DNA from: Tetrahymena elliotti 4EA
Taxonomy: Eukaryota > Ciliophora > Oligohymenophorea > Hymenostomatida > Tetrahymenidae
Length of the DNA: 64,000 nucleotides
Direction: 5' to 3'
NCBI GenBank assembly: GCA_000231825.2
Contig: JH720320.1
Location: 562,019-626,018 of the forward strand
Part shown: positions 22,066 through 35,315 of the stretch, piece by piece
How the letters are laid out: every line of letters begins with the position of its first letter
How positions within the stretch are numbered: the first letter of the stretch is position 1
The notes under the pieces: generated by a model
Told to the model about the DNA's origin: nothing
The model's input: the letters and a program-made list of their open reading frames with translations, nothing else
Databases searched by the model: none
Translations under genes and position numbers: made by a program

Positions 22066-23147
22066 TTTTATAGTTTTTTTTACAAGTAGAATTTATCTTT
22101 TTAATTTATTTTTCCTTTTGCAATAAATTAGAGGATAAATATGCGCTGATCTCATTGAAAAAACAATCTGTTTTTAATATATGAATCAAATAAGTTCCTT
22201 TGAAAAAATATTGTTCCTATACTTTAGATTTAATATGACATAACTTACAAAATAATTATCAAATTTTTTTTGTTTTTTTAGTAAAAAATAAACTCAATAT
22301 CAAAAATAAATAATTATTATCTTTAAGTTAGATTAATTTTAACTTAAAACATTAAATAGCCATACAATTAAATTTTGTCATTATAAACCAACAAATATGT
22401 AAATTCTATTGACCACTTTGCAATTTTTTTAGATAGTGTGATGAAAAACTAATTTTAATAAAAAACTCATATATTTTTTGAATAAATCTTACTTAAAGCT
22501 GATAGTATTTTAAAGGAAATTATTATTTTTTGAAATCTAGAAATAAACTATACAAAATTTTTTGAATTTAGTTAAGAATTTCAATAGCTGAAATTGTTAA
22601 TTTATTTTTTATGATCAAAAAAATAATGAATGGAAATATTAAATCAAAATTTAAATTTTAATAATTAAAAGTTATTCTTATTTTTTTGCTTTCAATTTAA
22701 AAAATCATTTCAAAATAAAAGCATTAATTCAAAGTGCTTGAAAGGCTGATTTGACAAAAAATAATTTTAATAAATCTTGTTTAGTGAAATAGAAAAATTA
22801 AGTATGAGGTCTCATCTAAAATCATCAGAAAAAAGTTTAAAAAGATGAAAATAGAATAGAAAGAGCATCTCCTGATCTCGGTCAAGCTTTATTTTTTTGT
22901 AGAATATTTAAATTGAATTAATATATGAATGAGATGTCTTATATTTGTAATTGTTATAGATTATTGATGAGAAAAAAGAATCAAACAAACAGCAAAAAAG
23001 GCTCTTCAAATTGAAAATAATTTAGAAGGCTCTTATTCTATCTTATAAAAGCTATTTGTTTTTGTTAATTAACAAATAATTAATTATAAGAAAAATTAAT
23101 AATAAATTCCTTTCACTAAAAGGCAGCATAAATTCAAAAAATTATAA
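22066..23147. other. Intergenic between divergent genes
   Basis: This is the shared upstream region of the F-box-like gene (-) and ATG8 (+). I see no ORF or RNA gene. The divergent arrangement means both promoters lie here. Confidence 0.45.
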
Positions 23148-23722
23148 ATGGACCCTCAAAATTATAAACCCTTTAAAGAAAAATTCTCTTTAGCAGAAAG
23201 ATAAAAAGAGTTAGAAAAGTAAAAGTCTAAGTATCCAAATATGATTCCAGTCATAGTTGAAATTAACAAGAAGGCTAAGACAGTCAAAGTTTTAGAAAAG
23301 CAAAAGTAATTAGAAAACATTCAAAATTTAAAAGTTTGATAATATTTTTTCTTAAAAAAGGTTTTTGGTATCCAAGGATGTTAAGCTTCACGAATTTCAA
23401 TAAACAGTCCGTAAGAAATTAGATATTACTAATGAAGCTGATGCTTTGTTCTTCTTTGTCAGCAATAAAAAGATTGAAAAAATAAGTAAAAAATTATTTT
23501 CCTGATGATTTTAAATTAAATTACTTCAGTTAAATGTAGAAATTCAAATATCAACACAAACAATTTCTAAATTTAACAATTAACTTATCTTCATTTAATT
23601 TAATTCCATTCTTAAAATAAACAGATAGAACTATGAACGAGATTTACCAAGATTCTAAGGATAAAGATGATGGTTTCCTATATATCACTTATTCTGATCA
23701 AGAAGTATTTGGTGCAATCTGA
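23148..23722 (+). CDS. ATG8: Autophagy-related ubiquitin-like protein ATG8
   Basis: Three exons, 23148-23305, 23361-23485 and 23625-23722, total 381 nt (126 residues plus TGA). The start MDPQNYKPFKEKFSLAERQK is typical of the two N-terminal helices of ATG8/GABARAP. The ubiquitin-like fold follows (KYPNMIPVIVEI, FLVSKDVKLHEFQQTVRKKL, ADALFFFVSNKKI, MNEIYQDSKDKDDGFLYITY). The protein ends SDQEVFGAI: the glycine in FG is the lipidation site, and the two residues after it imply processing by ATG4. Membrane-bound ATG8 drives autophagosome formation; in Tetrahymena, ATG8 proteins have been linked to programmed nuclear death. Introns are 55 and 139 nt, and both joins restore the frame exactly. The residues joining exon 1 to exon 2 deviate slightly from the usual family. 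Confidence 0.9.
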
Positions 23723-24738
23723 TTTTATTAAAATCTAGCTGTAAAAAGATTGAGTGAGTCATTAGTTAAGCAAAAGCATAGAATTGCTTAAAGTTATTTA
23801 TTGATTGCGAAATAAAAATGCTAATTAATTTAATAATTATATGAATATAAAATGTTTATGAATTTAATTGTTGTAATTTTATCACTTTATATATATTAAA
23901 ATAACTATTAAATTTTCACTAATTGTTTTTGATAAAAGTTAATATACATTACTTTTTATTATTTACTAACAACATTGAAAAAATATATTCAGAAATTCAC
24001 ATTTTTATAAATATGCTGAGCAATATTTAAATGCAATCTCTCATAGTAATAATAATTTTTATAATAGAATAATTATTGCTAATCCAGTCACTTTAACATG
24101 AATTTTCAGATAATCTATCAAATTACTATGTAAATTAATAAAAATAATTTAATTTAACGTTGTATTTTTAGTTTAAAATCATGTGCTATTTCTTCAGAAA
24201 ATCATATTTTTTAGATGAGGAAAAAGCTATTTTTTAAAATAAATGTTGGAGAAGTCCCCAAAAATTTTAGAAAATAGAATAAAAAAAAATATTTAATATA
24301 AAACATTTAATAAAATGAAAATTAAGTAATCAAGAAAATCTTAAGTAGATACATAATTTCAAAATACTGTTACTTTTAAGCACAATTAGCCTAGAAGAAA
24401 AAAAATTCTGACAAAAAATCCTTGAATGATTCCTAAATTCAACTTAAACAAAATATAACAATCTTTTTTTGTTTTTAAAAATGTTGCTGAATAATAATAT
24501 TTGAGAATATATAGAGAGGAAGTAAAAGGGAAAGCAATATACTAAAAAGAAAACATACATGCATTTTAACGTAAATAAATGAAATAGTATATAGGAGGAT
24601 TAATTTTGAGTTTTCTTCTTTTAGTATTGAATAAAAAATTTAATAATAAAATCAAAGACAATTATTTAATTATTAATTCATTGCAGCTTAAACTTTAATT
24701 TATAATAATCATAAGTTTTTTTATATTTAAAATTTTTC
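23723..24738. other. Intergenic, convergent 3' ends
   Basis: This lies between the 3' ends of ATG8 (+) and aconitase (-). There is no ORF of note, only AT-rich sequence. Confidence 0.45.
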
Positions 24739-27700
24739 TCATTGAGCTTCACCCTTGACAAGCTTTCTGAGGACGTATTGGAGGATACCACCGTTTTAGA
24801 AGTAAGCAATTTCGACATCAGTATCTAATCTGGTCTTAACTTAGAAAGATTTACCAGTGCTAGTGGTGACAGTCAAGACTTCATTAACCTTTAAGTTACC
24901 ACCCTTTAAATCAATATTGAAAGTTTCGTGACCATTCAAACCCAAGCTATCAGCATTTTAACCATTTAAGAATTCGCAAGGTAAGATACCCATACCAACT
25001 AAGTTAGATCTGTGAATTCTTTCGTAGCTTTGAGCAATAACAGCCTTGATACCTTGTAAGTAAGGACCCCTAAAATTTTTAAAATAATTAGTTAGTATTC
25101 AAAAAATAAATAGATAAAAAAAGTAATTACTTAGCAGCCCAATCTCTAGAAGAACCAGAACCATATTCTTGGCCAGCAAGAACGATAAGTTAGTGACCTT
25201 CTTATTGATACTTTTCAGCAGCATCGAAGACGGCAAGCTTTTATCCGGTGGGGATGTGGATGGTTTCAGGACCAACCTTATCAATCATCTTGTTGATTAA
25301 TCTAACGTTAGCAAAAGTACCTCTCGCCATGATTTCATCATTACCTCTTCTAGCACCATAGGTGTTGAAGTCCTTAGATTAGATACCACGTTCGTTAAGG
25401 TATCTGGCAGCAGGGGAGTTCTTAGCGATGTTACCAGCAGGAGAGATGTGATCAGTGGTAATAGAGTCACCTAAATTCAATAAGCAATAAGCACTCTTGA
25501 TGCTTTAGACGGGCTTGGGAACAAGTTCAGTGGTCTAGAAGAAGGGAGGATTGTGAATATAAGTAGATTCAGCCTTCCAGTCATAAACCTTCTTGTCAGA
25601 AGCCTTCAAAGCATTCCATCTAGCAGTACCTTGAGAGATTCTCTTGTAGACTTCGCTGAACATTTCAGGTCTAAGAGATTTATGGACGGTATCTTGAGTG
25701 TAGCTTCTTGAGGGCCAGATGTCCTTCAAGAAGACGGGCTTACCGTTGTTGTCGTTTCCGATGGGTTCAGTTTCGAAATCGATGTTAACATTACCAACCA
25801 AAGCATAAGCAACGACTAAAGCAGGAGAAGCCAAATAGTTAGCTCTGGTTAAGGGGTGGATACGACCTTCAAAGTTTCTGTTACCAGATAAGACGGCAGC
25901 AGCTACGACATCACCTTGTCTGATGGCTTGATCAACTTCAGGTTCTAATTCACCAGTATTACCAATACAGGTCATGCAACCATAACCGGCAGTGGTGAAA
26001 CCTAATTTTTCTAAGTAGGATTGAACACCAGATTCAACAAAGTACTTAGTAACGACACCAGAACCAGGAGATAAAGTGGTCTTGATGTAAGGCTTGACAG
26101 TCAAACCCTTTTCAACGGCAGCCTTGGCAAGGAGACCAGCAGCAACCATGGAGTCAGGATTGGAAGTGTTGGTGCAAGAAGTGATAGCAGCAACAACAAC
26201 GGAACCATTAGAAAGAGTGTAATCAGTACCCTTATAGTTGAAGGTGTGAGTCTTCTTAGATTATTATTCAGTTAAACCGAATCCCTTGAAGCCAGTCTTA
26301 GCAGTGAGGATTTAATTCCATTCAGATTTCATTTAGTTGAGAGGAACTCTGTCGTGGGGTCTCTTGGGACCAGAAACACAGGGTTAGACTGAAGCGAGAT
26401 CTAATTCAAGAACAGAACCAGTGTAAACAGGGTCCTTAGAACTGCTGGTTCTGAAGAGACCTTATTCTCTAAGATAGTTTTCAATGACCTTAATCTTGTG
26501 AGAGTCTCTACCAGTAAGCTTCAAGTAGTCAACAGATTAAGCATCAATAGGGAAGTAACCCATGGTGGCACCATATTCAGGAGCCATGTTAGCAATAGTA
26601 GCTCTATCAGCAAGAGAAAGATTTTCGCAACCAGGACCGAAGAATTCAACGAATTTACCAACTACACCTCTCTTTCTGAGCATTTGAGTACAAGTTAAAA
26701 CCAAATCAGTAGCAGTGACATGTTCCTTCAATTTACCATAAAGCTTGAAACCAACAACTTCTGGTAAAACCATGGAAATACATTGACCAAGCATGACAGC
26801 TTCAGCTTCAATACCACCTACACCCCAACCGAGGACACCCAAACCGTTAATCATAGTGGTGTGGGAATCAGTACCAACGACGGAATCAGGATAGAGGACA
26901 CTATTTTCGTTATTGAAGACGACTCTAGCCAAGTATTCTAAGTTAACTTGATGGACAATACCTATTTGTTTAAAATTTTAGAATTAAAATAAATACATTT
27001 AAGCTTTAATTAATTTATTTAATCAGTAAAAATAAGCTGGTCTCAAATAAATCATTTTAAGATGTATTATCCATCATTTTCTTGCAAAGAAAATTTAAAT
27101 TATTATGAGATTTTTCTTGGATTAAAAGATTCTTGAGGATTTTATTGAACTAATTAATAATTGTGGGACATTTAAAAAAGTGTTTGGATAAGATATAAAA
27201 TTGATTAGATTAGGGAATAAACTAGTAAAAAGCGTATTTATTTATTATAAAAAGCTGATTGTGATTTATTATTATTAATAAGATCAGTGGAATATCGTTT
27301 TTTATTTTTTACTATTCAAAAATAAAATTTTTATTTGAAATATTGAAAAGAGACAACAACAATTAATCTTTGATTAAATTTTTAAAAGCATCCTAATCAA
27401 TTTTTAGTGAAATAAATCCAAGTTAATATGTTTTATTTTTCTTTTCAAAAAACATAATTGCAGCTATTTGGTATTGAGTTATTCTATCTAAATTAATCCA
27501 TCCGTTACTATTTTGATATTAGATGATTTAGTATCTTTCATGTTCTTTTTTAAATGTAAATCTGTTTTTTAAGAGAGCTTTATATCAAAATCAGCTTATT
27601 TATTAATGGCTTCTTATTAAAAAAATATTTATGTTTATTACCAGAACCAGGAGGAACGATAGTGAAGTTGTTAAGAGCTTTTTAACCCCACTTTAAGAAT

Positions 27701-28579
27701 TCGAATCTTTCGTAGTTTCTGTTGAATTCGATTTCTTCGTTCTTTTCAAAAGCCTTCAAGTCTCTAGCAACATCAGCTTGGACGGAGTGATCGATAACCA
27801 AATCAACAGGGCATAAGGGGTTGATCTTGTTAGGATCACCACCCAAACGGACCATAGCGTCTCTCATGGCAGCGAAATCAACAACAGCAGGGACACCAGT
27901 GAAATCTTATAAGATAACTCTAGCAGGTTTGAAGGGGATTTCAATTTGTTGAGTTGAGTTCTTTTCCCAAGCTAAGATCTTTTCAACATCAGCCTTTTTA
28001 ACGTTGAATTCATCGCAGTTTCTGACAGCAGATTCTAATAAAATTCTAACTGAGTAAGGCAACTTTTCTATTTGGTTTTATTTAAAAAAATATAAGAAAA
28101 ATCATATTGTATTTATTTTTTTTTCTCTATTTCTTTATTTCTTTCTTCATTCTACTGCTTTAATCTTAATTCTTTTTAAGTAGAAACTTTCACAAAGGAA
28201 TATAAATAGAAAAACCTAATTTTCTCAAGAAGCATTCTACTATTTCTCACTAAATGAATATTTTTGAGATGCTAATATAGAGCTTATCCTACTTTGTCAT
28301 AAATTTGTTTAATTATTGTAAGTGCGAGGTTTAAAAAGAATTATTTGCACTTTTTTAAGGCTTATTTAAAAAGTACAAGTACGAGGAGGATTAAAGCAGA
28401 GTAAAGAGAGAGAAAAAGAAAGATCAAGCTAGCTTTTGATTCTAATTACCTAATCTAGAGTCATTAAGATCGGGGAGACTATAGAAGTTGTAGTTCTTTC
28501 CTTCAACCTTCAATTGCTTGAAATTCTTTTAGAAGGGATTGTTGAGGGCAGAGAAATTGCAGGTGATCTTTCTGTACAT
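24739..28579 (-). CDS. Aconitate hydratase, cytosolic/IRP1-like type
   Basis: Five exons read in register: 28450-28579, 27642-28067, 25131-26961 and 24739-25069, with introns of 382, 680 and 61 nt (four exons are certain as listed). The enzyme isomerises citrate and isocitrate through a 4Fe-4S cluster. It begins [20 protein letters not shown] and ends [10 protein letters not shown]. Cluster cysteines are visible: [13 protein letters not shown] (near 26175) and [13 protein letters not shown] (near 25970). Active-site stretches [38 protein letters not shown] and [16 protein letters not shown] are also present. The full-length IRP1-type layout ([19 protein letters not shown] near the N-terminus) points to the aconitase A/IRP class rather than the mitochondrial class. 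Codon use is richer in G+C than the neighbours, as expected for a highly expressed gene. Whether it binds RNA is not visible. Confidence 0.92.
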
Positions 28580-29090
28580 TTTGTTTTATTTTAGGTTCTT
28601 TTTTCTTCCTTTTAATTTTTTTCTATTTAATTGCTTTAATTTTATTATGTAATAATAAGTCAACCATTGGGTATTTAAATATCTTTAGTCCTAAAATGCC
28701 AAATTAAAGAGAAGCAAACAAGAATAAAAAAAACTAATAAATTGACAAACAAACAAAAAAATAAACAAGCAAACAAATAAATTAATTAATTTATTTGCAA
28801 ATGATAAAAAATAAATATCACTGCTCATTCAATACAAAATGCAATTAATTTCTTATTTAAATATATATTTTTATTAATTTTCATCATTTATATGTTCATT
28901 ATCATTCATTCATGTTAACAAGTTTTTTCCTTCTATTTATTTAATATATTTACATAAGATTATCTCTTATTTACATATTTTAAAAACTAAAAAACTCTTG
29001 ACAAATCATAAAGAGTTTTCAACTGAAATTCTATGATGTAACCTTTCAAATATTTGTTGATGAAATATCATACCTTTAAATTTGAAAATA
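28580..29090. other. Intergenic upstream of aconitase
   Basis: AT-rich sequence with repeats of AAACAAACAAA type near 28740-28770. It is probably the aconitase promoter region. I see no gene. Confidence 0.45.
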
Positions 29091-29860
29091 TCATCCTATA
29101 TTTTTATTTCTGTAAGAAGGAGATTTAAAATTAATTCCATCTCTCCTCTACAAAGTCTAACAAAAAATAGAAAAAAAACAAAATAGATTTTACAACAAAG
29201 CTATAAAAAACACATTTTTGGTTACAAAGTGAATATTAATAATAGATTTTGCTGATAAAATTAATGATTATCGGTAAAAAATCTTTTATAGTATTAACTC
29301 TATTTCTTATTTATCTATTAATCTTTTATGAAATAGTAAATATTTTTTTATTATTTTAACGGGCAGAATTAAAGGAGTATCTTTATTTTTATTTTATTTA
29401 TCATCAATATTTACGTCATCGTATTCCTACTTTCGCTTTTTTAACTTTTGAGGCTTTAGAAACATCTTTTGATTGAAGTAAACTCCCAATAGTGGTTATT
29501 CGATTTTTTAAATTACTTTTACAAATATATTCAAAGTAGACGAATCTTCATAATTTTTTTACAGAAATTTCTATTTTTTCCTTTTCCCCATGTTTTTTAA
29601 CTTTCAAGCTCATTCTACTCATCATAGCTATTCTCTAATTTGTACTTTTCAAATAACGCTAGCTAAGTAAACCTCTCCTAACATAACAGTAGATATTTAT
29701 TTTATTTAAGATATTATAATTTTTTTAATTTTCACTTTGGCCTTAGTTACTCCATTTTATTTATTTTGCCAAATCTTAATAGTCTATTCTACTCAATAAT
29801 TTACATCTCTTAAATTATAATAATAAAAAATCAAAACTAAATTAAAAGTGATTGTATTTT
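29091..29860 (-). CDS. Probable small multi-exon protein, unknown
   Basis: The minus strand from about 29860 to 29370 is richer in G+C and reads as a hydrophilic protein if spliced. One exon reads WQNKQNGVTKAK, joins by a 58-nt GT...AG intron to ERFTQLALFEKYKLENSYDE and KTWGKGKNRNF, then by a 47-nt intron (GTAAAA...AAAAG) to QKIEQPLLGVYFNQKMFLK and RKQEYDDVNIDDKQN. The last frame stays open to TGA at 29091-29093, though the real end may be earlier. An unspliced alternative starts at ATG 29591 (MGKRKKQKFLQKNYEDSS) and uses the same frame. The 5' end is unresolved; an in-frame TGA near 29795 must be spliced out or lies upstream of the start. I recognise no family. Confidence 0.4.
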
Positions 29861-31380
29861 TTCCATTTTTTTCAAATTACTCAGTAAGTAAATCATTTAA
29901 ATCTAAATAATTAATTATAAAAAATAGATTTCTATTACAATTTTTCAACGAATATATTTAATAAGGTGAAAATTGAAAATTCTTGAAATCTTAAAAAGAA
30001 ATTTCACGAAAATATTAATAATTTTATCATTTAATTGTTTGTATGAAAGTTAATTACATCCAATAAAATCAAAGAAACCATAATTATTCCAATAAATATT
30101 GAATTTTCAAATTAAGAAATTACTTTTGATATGCGATTATCATTTAATCAATTTTTTTTGAAGGAAAAAAAATATTTTTATTATTAAAAGAAAAATTAGA
30201 AAATTAACTTTAAAGAAAAATTATGAAAATTAATTTATTATTTAGACTATCTATCAAAAAATAAAACTTAATTTAAAATTTTTGAATCATATTCAAATTT
30301 GAAGAATCTTTTTATTTTTTAAAAATTTCTCTATTGTAAAGTAAATTTAAATTTATTATTTTAAGTTTTGATAACTTTTAAAATGTTTAATTTTGTCTGT
30401 TTGAGTTGTTTGAGTGAAATCAATAAAAAAAACAATTCATTAATAAATAAAAATAAGCTTGTTAACTCAAATTATGAAAAACATTTTTGATTTCTTTGAG
30501 TAAAATAATTTAAAAGCAGAAAAAATTCAGTAAATTAGATTGATTTTGAATAAATTATAGATTTAGTTAATGATTATCTTTATGTTCAAAATAGATAATA
30601 TAATTTGCAAGATGAGGAGATACTATCTAAAGAAAAAATGATGACTTTAATTATGAAATATTTAGTTAGGACTCTATAATGATATAGAGTTTATTTTTTA
30701 TTAAGGATTTATATAATAATTTAATAAAAATAAAATGAATGGACTTAATTAAATTCACTTCTAAATAATTATTACAGGAAATAGTTAATATTAAATAAAA
30801 GTATGTATTTAATTGATGGTTGTATTTTTAAATTGAACAAGGTATTTGTTTTCTGTTAACGTTTTACTCAATATCAATTAAAAATGTAATATTTGACAAT
30901 TTGATATACAAATTAAGTTCTCAAAGCAAAATAAATAAAAATTAGATAGAAAGGTAGCAATTAATTATTCAATTTTAACAATCAAATTTGCATGTTCATA
31001 GAAATTTGAGTAGGGATTTTAAAATGAAATTTGAGAGAAAAGAATTTTAATATGAATTTTGTTTAACCATAAGATTTATTTGTTATTGCAAAATATACCA
31101 TCTAATTTAATTCAGTATGCATATTTATTTATATGTTTGATTATTATTATTAAATGGCGATATAATAATGACTATGAAAAAAACTTGAACATCCTAAATT
31201 TTACAAATCTTTGAAAAACTTGATTTTTTTTATTATTGTTGCAGAATTATAAAAAATTAGAAATTAATTAAGACTTACTCTTTCAAAGAGAAATTATTTC
31301 AAACAGATAGGAAAGGCTATTTTATAAAAGCTCTTATTCCTTTTTTAATTAGTTCAGTTGATTCAGATTTTTTACGAATC
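29861..31380. other. Intergenic, AT-rich, with one perfect hairpin
   Basis: No gene is seen. At 30671-30690 an 8-bp perfect inverted repeat (ACTCTATA/TATAGAGT, loop ATGA) is followed by a T-rich stretch. It could be a structured 3' end or chance. Confidence 0.35.
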
Positions 31381-34300
31381 ATGGCATATTATAACCGCAG
31401 CAATTAAGGATATCAGCAGAGAGAAAATTCTAACAGCACTACATAGGGCTGGTTTCCAAACAAGTATTTTTAGTTTAATAAAAAAATTATATTGACTCAT
31501 TTATCATATTAACGAATCTATAATTTTGTTAGAAAAGTAAAATTTTTTTAAAGGGTCAATAAGCAAATGTTTAATAAATGTTCATGAAGTGATTGTTTAT
31601 TTTAATGTAAATAATAAAAGTTAAGAAATCAAGAGGGGTGAAACTGCACCTACAGAAAAAGGGAAAAGGGAAAGACTTGTAGCAAACAATTAGCAAAACG
31701 CTTAGTTAATTTAATTTAGCGCAGTTGCAGCTGCATCAGGATTTTAAATTAGCAATACATCCAACTTAAAAGAAGCAATAGGAAAATTCAAGTATTAAAT
31801 TTTTAAAGCGAATTATAAAAATGAATCAATCTTATTTGATTGCTAAATAATGAAATAAATTTTCATGAGATGTCAAAGCTATTTTAAATTATTTAATTAT
31901 TAAAAATTAGGAGTTCACCTTATTATTCAAGTGTTGTAAATCAACAAAATCAAAAGAAGCAACAATAGTAGCATTATTAGCAATAAAATGCTTATCAAAA
32001 CAATCAAGGAATTGACTTTGCTAAGATGAGTAAGAAGGAGCATATTTAATAGATTTCAAGAATATACTAAAACAATCCTACAAATATCTTGAATGCAGTT
32101 TAGCATAATTCAAATACTTTGTAAAGTGGTGGAGGAACTACAACCAGTAAAAAGGCTTCAACAAATAATCACGGATTAGATCCTTACAGTAGCAGCAATA
32201 TTGGATAATAAAGATATAGCTTTAAATTACCTCAAAGGCCATCTACTTCACATGATTAATAAGCAGTTTAACGTAAGCAAAACCAAATTTAAGCAACTAC
32301 ATAATATAGAAATACACAAATGAGCATAACAAACACTGATGGTTTTGGATTAAAAAAGCCATCTACACCTGGAACAGGTAATCGTATTTCAACTGCAGGT
32401 TAAAGAGGAAGTAAATTATTAAATACAAGTGGAAATTCTTTACTAAACTCTTCTTTGAATACAGGTATTGCTTCTAAAGGCTAGCAGTAATACCAAAATC
32501 TTAACGCTTTGCATCCTTTATAAATTAGAAATTCTTCAGCAGGAGTTGCTGTAAAAAGTAATTTGTAAAGGAGAGAAACCTTTGGATTAAATAGTATCAA
32601 TAATTAAAACGCTAGTTTTACCAAAGAAGCAAATAGTATTAATAACAAGCAAGATTTAATGCATAAATATAATACTCATCAAGATGGCGATTATAAATAA
32701 AATTATGATGGAGACGAAAAATTAAATAGTGAATAATATCCTCATCAAATTTAATAAGTAAAAGTTCATCACACAGACATTAAGAAGGACACTAAGCTCA
32801 AATAAAATTTTTTCACTCATGAAAATTTTTACAGTCAAGGCTCTACTTCTTCTTAAAAGTAAGATAATTCTGATAAATAATCATCAGTCAATAAATCTGG
32901 AGCTGTAAACAATCATACCTTCTTAAATGAGTCCTTTTCAAACAAGCAGCAAAATTCTAAATGCTAACAATTATAATAATAATTGAAAATAGAAATCCCT
33001 TAGGATATTAGCAATACCTAATAAATGCAATACTAACAAAATAATGATGACTTTGAAAATAATTCAGAAGAAAATACACCAAGAATAATTGTAACAGGAA
33101 ATCAAAAATGTAAATAATTGTTCAAATATTAAAATTCTAAAAAAAGACAACTGTTTATTTGTTTAAAAAGATATTTAATCATTTTATATTAATAAAAGAA
33201 TAAACCCATAAGATTTAGTTCATTGAGAATAGCTTTACAAAATATGGGGAGGATGAAGATGAAACAACAACTGAAAACAAAAAGAAAAAGTAAAGATAAA
33301 GAGTCAAAGCTAGGAATATAAATGAAGATCATCATTCAAGTGAAGATAAAAAGTAAATGAGACATCCTCATGATCATGAAGAAGAAGGAGATGATGAGCA
33401 TGAAGATGACTAAGAAGATGATGAAGAATATTATTAAAACTATTATGATCATAATGAAGAAGAAGATAATGAATACAGACAACAATATGCAGTTCCATAT
33501 GATGAGGAGGATGAAGATGAAGAGTATGATGAAGACGAAGATGAAGAATAAGAAGATAATGATGAAGATGAAGAAAATTATCATCAGCAAGAGTAAGAAG
33601 TTGATATTCATCATTAAAACTATTAATTCTTTCAAAATGGTACCAATAAAGCTGATAATTCAGATGACCATCATCTTTAAAATTATATTTAAGATGTGGA
33701 TGATGATTTCTAATGCTAATAAAATGAGCAAGAAGATCAGTTTGGTGAATAAAATATACAAAAGTACATGAAAGAAAAGGCTTAAAACTAAAAAGAGTAA
33801 ATTAAAGTAGCAACAAACACTTTTTCTGTACGCCCTATGACAACTGTAATTATTAAACGTTTATTTTTCTCTTAAGAAAGACTTTTTTTAAATAGGAAGG
33901 AGGTAAGAGAAGAAGAGGAGTTGAAACACCAGTTTAAAGCTAAACAAAGATAGGAGAAAATAAAGATACCAACAAAGACTCTAATTCATAATAATAATAG
34001 AATAAAGTAGATTAGCTAGATTTCTAGTCATCTGCTCTAAGAAGATAATCCTAAAAAGAAAATTTTAATGGTTTAGAGGAAAATAATTTACACAGTTAAG
34101 ATTCTTTTAATGATGACTAATAATATGGACAAGAATTTAGAATTGATTTTGATACTTAACAATTTGAAGTAATGATCTATTTTAAAATAATATAATAAAA
34201 AAACTAATTTTATATCTTTATTTTTATCAAAATAAAGAGACCACCTGAAAGAGGAAAGTAGCACATAGGAAATAGAGTAAATAAATAACTTCTTAAATAA

Positions 34301-35315
34301 TTAGCTGAATAAATTTTTGTATAATTAAAGGTTCCTATAAAGGTGGATCATGATTTAATAAAGGAAGATAGCTTTTTCAAGGATTGTTAACCTATAGGCA
34401 AACGTCCTCCTTCTCGCCACAGAATCCCCAACAGAGGTAAGAATATATTAAGAAACAAAAATTAATTATTAACTTTAAAAATAGCTGCTGGATTAGGGAT
34501 ACCAACATAAGATTTATAAGATATTCCAATAAAAAATATGTACGAAAAAGATGAACTTGATGATAACGTGAGTGATTAGAATAGAAAATTCTTTGAGGGA
34601 CAAAAATTACAATTAGATAAAGGTAATTTTTATGCCAAACAAAATATTGTAAATTAAAATTTTTATTTCAAATTAGTCAAATAGTCTTATGAAAGTGAAG
34701 AAGCTTTTATTAACTTTGATATCAGAAATTTTGGAGAAAATCCTAGTCGTAAAAACTCTAGTAGATAACCAGTTCCAAATATTCCAAAAAGTAAGTTTTT
34801 ATATTTTTTTAACAATTATTTTCATGAAAATATCTTAAACAAAAGCTTCAAATAATCAAAGGCCTATGTCTGGCAATATCAAGACTAGAGCTTTGAGTAA
34901 AAAAGAGAGTTTTGATTATGGAATGAATTTTAACTTACCTGAAAAGACTAACTAGAGCAACGATTTAACCTCAAAGTAATTTTTAGAACTTTAAGAATTA
35001 TTTATTTATTTGAATATTAAAAGGATACCAAATCACCCAATTTCAGCAAAACATCCAAAGAAAAATAGTTCAATAAATTAAAAAGAAAATGATTAGCTTT
35101 GGGATGATTTCGAAGAAATACTCAATGACAAATAAGGTAGCAAAAATATTATAAGAAAATTAGAAGGTTCAGATATATTAATCAAACATAATGTTTCATC
35201 AACAATGAGTAGTAAAGTTTCAAACTCTAACAGCTAATCAGTTAAAGTACCATTTGAAACAAGCCTTGGACAAGACTTTTTGAGCCTGTTTGCTAATAAT
35301 TTTAATGATAACTGA
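31381..35315 (+). CDS. Large acidic Asn/Gln-rich disordered protein
   Basis: A multi-exon gene starting MAYYNRSNQGYQQRENSNST (31381) and ending LFANNFNDN before TGA at 35313-35315. Exon 1 is 31381-31463, exon 2 starts at 31621, and later introns lie near 31790-31910, 33108-33220, 33838-33895, 34170-34240, 34437-34488, 34791-34850 and 34978-35025. Most of the protein is low-complexity Asn, Gln, Ser. The central part (about 33240-33700) is extremely acidic with His (DEEDEDEEYDEDEDEEQ; HPHDHEEEGDDEHEDD). Pro-Ser stretches such as KKPSTPGTGNRISTAGQRGS look like phosphorylation targets. No folded domain, membrane segment or signal peptide is evident. It might be a scaffold or cytoskeleton-linked protein, but nothing proves it. 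ORFs in other frames at 33310-33771 are shadows of the GA-rich acidic tract. Confidence 0.65.

Noticed and set aside
29480..29591. Selenocysteine or Trp reading of an in-frame TGA
   Set aside because: A frame with TGA between two open stretches exists, but short introns explain the coding signal without recoding, and no SECIS-like element was seen.
33310..33771. Three overlapping ORFs on both strands
   Set aside because: They are other-frame readings of the GAT/GAA-rich acidic tract of the gene at 31381-35315.
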